64,000 bases of DNA. Source: Daedaleopsis sinensis (lineage: Eukaryota; Basidiomycota; Agaricomycetes; Polyporales; Polyporaceae). This document shows positions 57,874 through 64,000 of the stretch, one piece after another. Position 1 is the stretch's first letter; every line of letters begins with the position of its first letter. A program made the position numbers and the translations under genes. Under the pieces are notes generated by a model, which searched no databases, was not told where the DNA came from, and worked only from the letters and a program-made list of their open reading frames with translations. Location: assembly GCA_033807695.1 (NCBI GenBank), contig CM066310.1:2294001-2358000 (forward strand), written 5' to 3'.

Positions 57874-60800
57874 CGTATGTGTTTGGCTTATATTCCACGA
57901 AGATATGCGGCGTTGGAAACAGTGAGATTTCTTCACCAGGTTTAAGACTAGAGCTTGGCGAGGTCTGGAAAGCCTTGTGTATGATAGTGTCCAGGAGTAG
58001 AGAGGGGGAAAGCAGCGGCGGAGCATCCGCGGATGATGGGACAAGACAGAATCGGAAATAACTACTCAACAGTTTCGAGCTGGATGGTGGACTCGCGTTT
58101 CGCTCGGAGAAAGAATTCGTGACCCATCATACGGTCGGAGTTTGAGTTAACTCCGACCAGATTCCGATCCTACTCAACGCCACGGTGGCGTCGCGTTAGT
58201 GCGAGCAGTGTATCGACACCCCGGACTCGTGAAACAGCGGAACATGCACCGTGGCGATATCGACGCTGACTCCGAACTCGGACGAGAATGGCTTGCGCCA
58301 GGAGGTACCCTCTGGATGATAGGCTCGTCATGTTCAGTATGTGCCGCCAACGCTTATACATTCAAGCCCGCATCACGAAAAAGGCGTCCTTATGCACACC
58401 GCTGTGCGTGGCGGACCGAGAGGTGAACACTCTCGATCTGCGTGAGGCAGCGCGGGCGGAACCTGATCCGCAGTGATCAGTATTCATCTGTAGGACCAAA
58501 GGTGATCACGGGTGGATCACCATAAGTCTGCGCGGATAATATCTGACCGGTATCTCTCATTGCAGACGTGTGCAATGGCCAATGCAGACCTTGTGAGATC
58601 ATTTCCATGTCTTGCAGTTCAATAAAAACAGTGCATGTCTACGATGGCAGAATTTGAGGCCGTTCTTCGGAGGACTCGCTAGATCTGTGTCACGGTCAAG
58701 GTCGCTGGGACTCGGAGGCGGGTGACATCCGGTGACATCGTCGACCTTGAAGCTTGAAGACTTCCTTCAGTGAGGCGGATTGCGTCACTGATACTCCCCC
58801 CTACGTCATGATTGCTTGACGTAATCAAGTGTGTTGGGCGCGAACGACGCGTCCTCCCCCCAGCGTTCTGCAACAGTGAAAGCACACTGGACTCTCGCGC
58901 CCCCGTCATATATAAGGTGGCTCTTCCCCCCTCTCTGCTTGTTCTCGATCCACCATCTACCCTGGATGCTTCGTCCTGTTCCACGGTCTCTGTCGCGCCA
59001 TCCATCTTCCAGTGTCGCTCGCTCGCTCTCAGCTACTTACTATTCAGAATTTTGAAGGTGACAGTGTGGGTGGTACGTCCGTTGCTCATTCCCACCTCCT
59101 TATATGCGCGCATATATGCACATATTTGGCTGTCGTCTCGAAAGCTAGCAGTGTGCCACTAATAGGCCAGGTACGTGCTCTCCCAGTCATGTCGTGGGAC
59201 AGTGTCATTATTGTCTCGACACATGTACATGTGCGTACACTCTTGTCCTTTCGCAAAACTCGTGAGTGTATTCCTATTATCCCGCTTTGCTCGCTCGCTA
59301 GCCCAGATTGCCTCCGGGCTCCACTGCCCGCTGAATCAACTCGCTCATGCACGTCTTGCAGTCTCATCCACCTCTCTCAACCTCATTCCCGGGACTTGGA
59401 GTCAACTTGGAGTCCTCTCGCGTGCTCGACATTTTATTCGGTTCTCGTTGTCAATGCGGCCACTAGAACTCTGGACTACACCGCTCTTCTCCCGCTCTGG
59501 TACCCATGCTCGAATCAAGGTACTAGTCTCATGCAGTATCTCGCGGGATTTTAAGATATCATCAACTGACCAGACACCTCGGGGTGGCAGGGTGACGGTC
59601 TGTCGGGGGGTACAGCGAGGAGCAATTATTGTCATAGCCTCACCCGCGACCTGTTGATGTAGCGGCGTTCTAGGTAGCATATATAAATTCTATATTCCGG
59701 CAGTTTATTCATATTCCTGGTCAATTCCTGGTCTGTCTAATATGATGCATGGGCAATCGTCGTGATCACCCCCTTACAAACTGGGCCTGAATGATCTGTG
59801 TCCTGCTTCGTTATGATCATTCACACCAGACTACTTGGTCCACAGTGAACAGAGCTCGTAAACGCTATGAACAATGGTGGTCCGGCCCTCCCCAGAGCCC
59901 GAGCATGGGTGGTCTTCATTGATCTGTCCCGGTAGAGGAACCGAACAGCGGTGATCTGACGCCAGGGCACCCCCGACCATTGCCGTGCTAGGATCCCGCA
60001 TTGGATGCTCTGCACAGACCACCGCTGCCGCTGTTCGCACGTCTCCCGTCACCTCTATATAAACCGGATGTTAGGTGAGTGGATGCTGACTGATTTGATC
60101 ATCAATGTTCATCGGCACACCTTTTTCGTGATGCGAGTCAAGCAAGTTGAGAGTTGAGTGGGTGAGAGCACTTCATTACATTCGTAAGCACACTTCGCAT
60201 GAACTGATCTACCACGAGCTCAGTAGACGTTCTTTGTTCCCATCATAATAGATTATCTACGTGGAGATGCAATACTGCGCCTTCTCTCTCTTAGCGTCTG
60301 AGCATATGAAGGCACATCTGGCGTCGAACGACGTTACTCTGTGAGGACTAATGACTCTCCAGTAATTGGCAGGATCCTTGTGCGGACTGTACAGAGTATG
60401 CTACATAGATGTCTTAAGCTCGTGCTATTTAAGTCAGACTAAGACACAGGCTCGCGATTCCCCGAAACGCAACATGAGCGGACAACTCATGAGGGTATTA
60501 TCACTTATTCCGGGCCAGGCATCATTGAGTTCGGCACACAGTCAAAACATCTCACTTTTTGCATAAACCATCTCCTTCGCTGACGCCATGGATGCACAGC
60601 ACGCACATCGGAGGTACTAGAGCATACTGCAGCTGCGGCATTGAGTGAAGGCATCGAGAAGCCTGCCTCATGGTGGGAGCTGGCACACACTGGAAGCATA
60701 AGCCGTCTCCCTTCGAACGGACTTCCGAGTTCGAAAAACCTTCATGCATCCGGGCAAGTCGGTTGGTGCGCGGCGCAAGCGCACGTTGTACGTGTGGACA

Positions 60801-61834
60801 AGCTCATCGTTTCGGCTCCTGATACACGGCCTCCGTCGAGATCCTCAATGGCGCACGCGCTCTTGCAGGACCTGAGGATATGACCTGATCAGTACACAGA
60901 AAGGGCTAATTTCTAGACTTACTTAGCACACTACCGCAGCAACCTCCGCCGTTACGGCACTAGACCACAGTGCGAGCCCCATGGAGAGCATCGAAACTGT
61001 ACGAGGAGTTCCCGAGTTTGCGATACAAGGCGGGACTGGGTGCTCTCTAAGAATCTTGCAAGGCATCATAGTGGTCAGCCTCACTTGTATCCACACCAGT
61101 CGAATATATATGAGGCGCGGTGCGCGAGGGGCGGACTACCACTGTACACAACTGTTCCGACTCTCGATCACTTGATGATGTTCTCTGTCCTGCGCACGGT
61201 GACCACATCAGTAACACCAACACTGTTGAAAGTCGAGCGCATCTGCGCCCATCACCCTCCTTCCTGCCGTACGGCGTCCTCCTGGACAGTGGTGTTCGTG
61301 CCGGAGCGGGTATATGCGAAGAAAGACGTCGTGCGGCGCAATTGCATCCACCGTTGTCTTGAAGAGCGCGCGCGTTCGGGCCTCCGCATGATGGGTGCAG
61401 CGACCATCGTGATTTGGTGAGCTCCCTTGTCCCTTGTAGCTATCAGCGCGGCCTACGAGATTACTTCAATCGCGCAGGAGTGGATACCACAACCACAGTC
61501 GCGACTCCTCTCCGAAGTGGCTTACCGTCCAGTACCTCGATCGACAGGGCCGGGTCATCTGGCACGAGAAGTCAGACGGCACACGATGGGACCGTGTACA
61601 CGTCTACGAGGATCGCACACTTAACGCCTGGGAGACGGAGAGGCCACAGAGGTTGTGGGTGGAGGGCACCGCAAGAGGTTGAGTCGATCGCGGTTCGATT
61701 GGAGCTGACGGTCGCGCGTCAGAACGTTGATATGCACACGTGCGAGGTCGTAGACGAGCGTGCGGATTAGACGAGTAGCGTGAAGTATTATACAAGAGCA
61801 TTGCAATCCAGAGATCTTGAGTGAGATTTGGAAA
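57874..61834. other. long stretch without a supported gene
   Basis: Nearly 4 kb. A TATA-like CATATATAAGG at about 58907 precedes pyrimidine-rich DNA and an ATG at 58964, but the frame is short and I could not extend it by splicing. A perfect 16-bp palindrome TATATGCGCGCATATA lies at 59101-59116. Other frames (59012-59554, 60981-61420) lack domains. It may hold a noncoding RNA or fast-evolving genes I cannot see. Confidence 0.4.
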
Positions 61835-64000
61835 CTAGGCTGTATAACGTTGCGCGTCCTCACGGCCGCGTTCGACATCGACAGCCATCAGGATGGGTAC
61901 AGCTGAACAGATCATGGCGACCAAGAAGAAGAACGCGTATCGAATGTTTCCGGTTGTGTCCGCGATCAGGCCGACGATGAGTGGCCCAACGAAGGAACTC
62001 GACTGTCGTTGTTACAATAAGGTCAGAAGTCTGGCCAAAAGTTAATGGGCATACCTTGTCGGTGATCGAGAACAACCCATACCACCTAGCCTCCTCGCCA
62101 GGCGGAATGAACTCCGCATAGAATGCGCGGGCGTATCCCTGGAACGCGCCATACACAGAGCCCTGTCGACAGAAACGTGAGGCTGCGATGCTGGTCACGA
62201 TGATTCTCACGTACGAAGTAGACAGCCAGTGCGTACATCTCCCCCGGGGTCGTCAACCCTCCGAACTTCACACTCGAGCGCTGGAATACCGGAAGGAAGC
62301 CGAGACACCCGTACGCTGGGATGGCCGACGCCATCGCGACAAGCACGACGAGGACGCGGAGATTCGACCAGCCAAGGCGTCGCTGCAGCGCAGGCCACGC
62401 GAGCGAGCCCATGATCCCAGCCGTCGGGGTGAGCGTACCGATGAGGACGAGCGACGAGGCAGGCATATGCAGCGTCGTCTTCGCAAACAGGAGAGCGGTC
62501 GACGTGATTGTCGTGAATCCGTCAGAGAGGAGGAACCACGCGGCGAGGTAGACGAAGGTGTTTCGGAGGCGCTTGATCTCCCGCCAGCGGAGCATCTGTC
62601 CGAGCCTCTTCCATGCGCGTACGATCTCGCGCGACATGCTCCAGCTGCGCTCTTCTTCCTGTTGTGCAGCCTGCGGTTCCTCGCGTCCCTCTTCAGACAG
62701 CGTTATTGCGCCGATGGGTGTCATGGCGGATGCCCCGGGGAGCCATGCTGCCGCAGGGAGCGAGAAAAGGGCCCACCACAGCCCACTTAGGCCGATGGCT
62801 AGGCGCAGCGCGTCCGTCGAGCCTTTCATCGCACGCACGGGGATGAGGGCAAGTAGGAGCATCACAATCCCTGCTGCGTATCCGAGCGCGATGCCCTGCG
62901 AGGAGATGCGCGAGGTGGTCGCCGACAGGAGCTTGTCGTGCTTGGCCTTCGCAGCACTGATGGCGCCGTCATCATGGTCGTTTACACGACCAAGCAAAGG
63001 CTCGTTGGCATCGCTCATGCTTCCTCCATCGACGGCTTCGTATGACTCGGAGGTAGAGTCCGCGCGGGATATCCGGATAAGGCCCGCGCGCGCGTCGACG
63101 ACTTCCTGAGCACTGTGGGCGAGTGTGGGGATGTACGCGTTCAATGCGACGATGGACGCCCCGAAGCCGACGTTTGCGCATATGGCCAGAGGAGCGACCA
63201 GCGGCCATACTGGGGACGTCGAAGGGAGGAGGAGGAACAGGATGGCGGACAATGACCCGAGCGCGGCGAATGTGAGTAGAAGCAGTTTGCGGTGCGGAGC
63301 TGCACGAGCCATTAGTTCGTGATATGAAGGACAGATCATTGCAGAGACATACGATGGTCTGCAATCCCTCCCATAGAGATCACAGTCAGAGCCTGCAGTG
63401 CTACTGAGGTCGAGTAGACGTATAAGCTGAAATATCATCGTCAGCCATGCTCTACAGCTCTCAAAAGCGACTGATATCGAATGGCATGGACGCATGGCGA
63501 CTAGAGGGTAGCGTCGTGCGACAGGGAAGCTCTGCTCTTCGCGGCGATATCTTCACTCCAACTGATAGTGTCGTACGCCGTTACTCCGACACGGTCAGAA
63601 CCAGCTTCGCTTTGTGCTGAACCATCTAGATTTGGGAAACATCCGTACTCTATGTTACGCTGCACGATATTACTGAGGTCAGAGTAACCTTTCGATTACT
63701 GTGCCCACAATGCGAAGCAACGAAGGTCAGGCCAATGGTGGCCAGTGGTGCATATCGCTGAAGCAACTTATTCTGAACCACAGGTGCTCACCTGAAGCTC
63801 GCACTATCGATCCATAGCCATCCAAGCTTCACCACACATCGTGCATCGGCTTCGGGCGCACTAGTGGCGGGTGCTGTTATTGGTGCAATGCACGGTTGTG
63901 TCTTGTCCGGCAGCAGAAAGCCGTTGTCTCTGCAGTACATGTGAGATTTCAGTACATATGTCCCAGAATTGTGCGACGTACCTGGCGAATTGCTCAAGGC
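61835..64000 (-). CDS. atg22: Atg22-like vacuolar amino-acid exporter (5' end outside window)
   Basis: Exons from the right edge: >64000-63982, 63929-63792, 63426-63353, 63299-62215, 62162-62055, 62002-61835. Signatures in order are LEQFARDNGFLLPD, WLWIDSASFSLYVYS, VALQALTVISMGGIADHPPHRK, GFGASIVALNAYIP, a charged loop with DANEPLLG, FLLSDGFTTITSTALLFAKT, FQGYARAFYAEFIPPGEEARWYG, FSITDK/SSSFVGP and a VDVERGRED tail. These are diagnostic of Atg22, a multi-pass protein of the major facilitator superfamily in the vacuole membrane that releases amino acids after autophagy. The first exons lie beyond the window. The intron 63427-63791 is 365 nt, long for this region. The gene otherwise looks intact. 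Confidence 0.9.

Noticed and set aside
1..64000. tRNA, rRNA or CRISPR loci
   Set aside because: By eye I found no A-box/B-box pair with a cloverleaf, no rRNA core and no spaced repeats; a tRNAscan run would be decisive.

Overview
This window is nuclear DNA from a filamentous fungus, most likely an Agaricomycete (mushroom-forming basidiomycete). The evidence is GC-rich genes broken by many short GT-AG introns of about 50-80 nt, compact gene spacing, and a gene set typical of that class: Rho1, Kin1, Atg22, signal peptidase subunit 1, a Zn2Cys6 regulator, a HET-domain protein, UstYa-like oxidases, beta-trefoil lectins and a Ty1/copia retrotransposon. Species and chromosome cannot be told from the sequence. 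Exon structures were assembled by hand from splice sites, reading-frame phase and family signatures. There is no transcript evidence.

Layout. 1-2.7 kb: no gene seen. 2.7-3.3 kb: small ricin-B-type lectin (-). 5.4-6.4 kb: Rho1-type GTPase (+). 8.6-12.3 kb: three tandem short-chain dehydrogenase copies (+): a truncated relic, a copy with a one-base frameshift, and one intact gene. 15.2-17.5 kb: HET-domain gene (-). 19.1-21.5 kb: secreted protein of three near-identical trefoil modules with Kex2-like dibasic sites (-). 24.0-25.5 kb: 2OG-Fe(II) oxygenase (-), with a decayed paralogue fragment beside it. 26.7-32.1 kb: long Zn2Cys6 transcription factor with about 16 exons (-); its first intron holds a fold-back repeat. 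35.8-36.6 kb: signal peptidase complex subunit 1 (+), easy to miss because its exons are tiny. 37.1-41.1 kb: Kin1/MARK-type kinase (+). 41.9-43.2 kb: F-box/LRR-like protein (+) with a relic duplicate behind it. 44.9-48.5 kb: small secreted protein (+), UstYa-like oxidase (-) and an unclassified membrane protein (+). 49.9-55.2 kb: intact, young copia element (-) inserted 60 bp upstream of a second UstYa-like gene (55.3-56.0 kb, +). 56.1-57.9 kb: Rieske plus DUF455 (ferritin-like) fusion (-). 61.8 kb to the right edge: Atg22-like vacuolar transporter (-), cut at its 5' end.

How the genes relate. Most housekeeping genes (rho1, kin1, spc1, atg22) look unconnected. Rho1 and Kin1 both act in polarity and cell-wall growth in yeasts, but they lie 30 kb apart and nothing suggests co-regulation. 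The segment most like a functional neighbourhood is 44.8-56 kb: two UstYa-family oxidases, a small secreted peptide with a dibasic site and a repeated WLS motif, and a membrane protein, split by a recent retrotransposon insertion. The other notable locus is the triple-trefoil gene, where intron-containing genomic modules were duplicated in phase to give a potential Kex2-processed polyprotein. The accessory parts show active turnover: SDR copies decaying, relic fragments of the oxygenase and F-box genes, a fold-back element in an intron, and a copia insertion with a single LTR mismatch.
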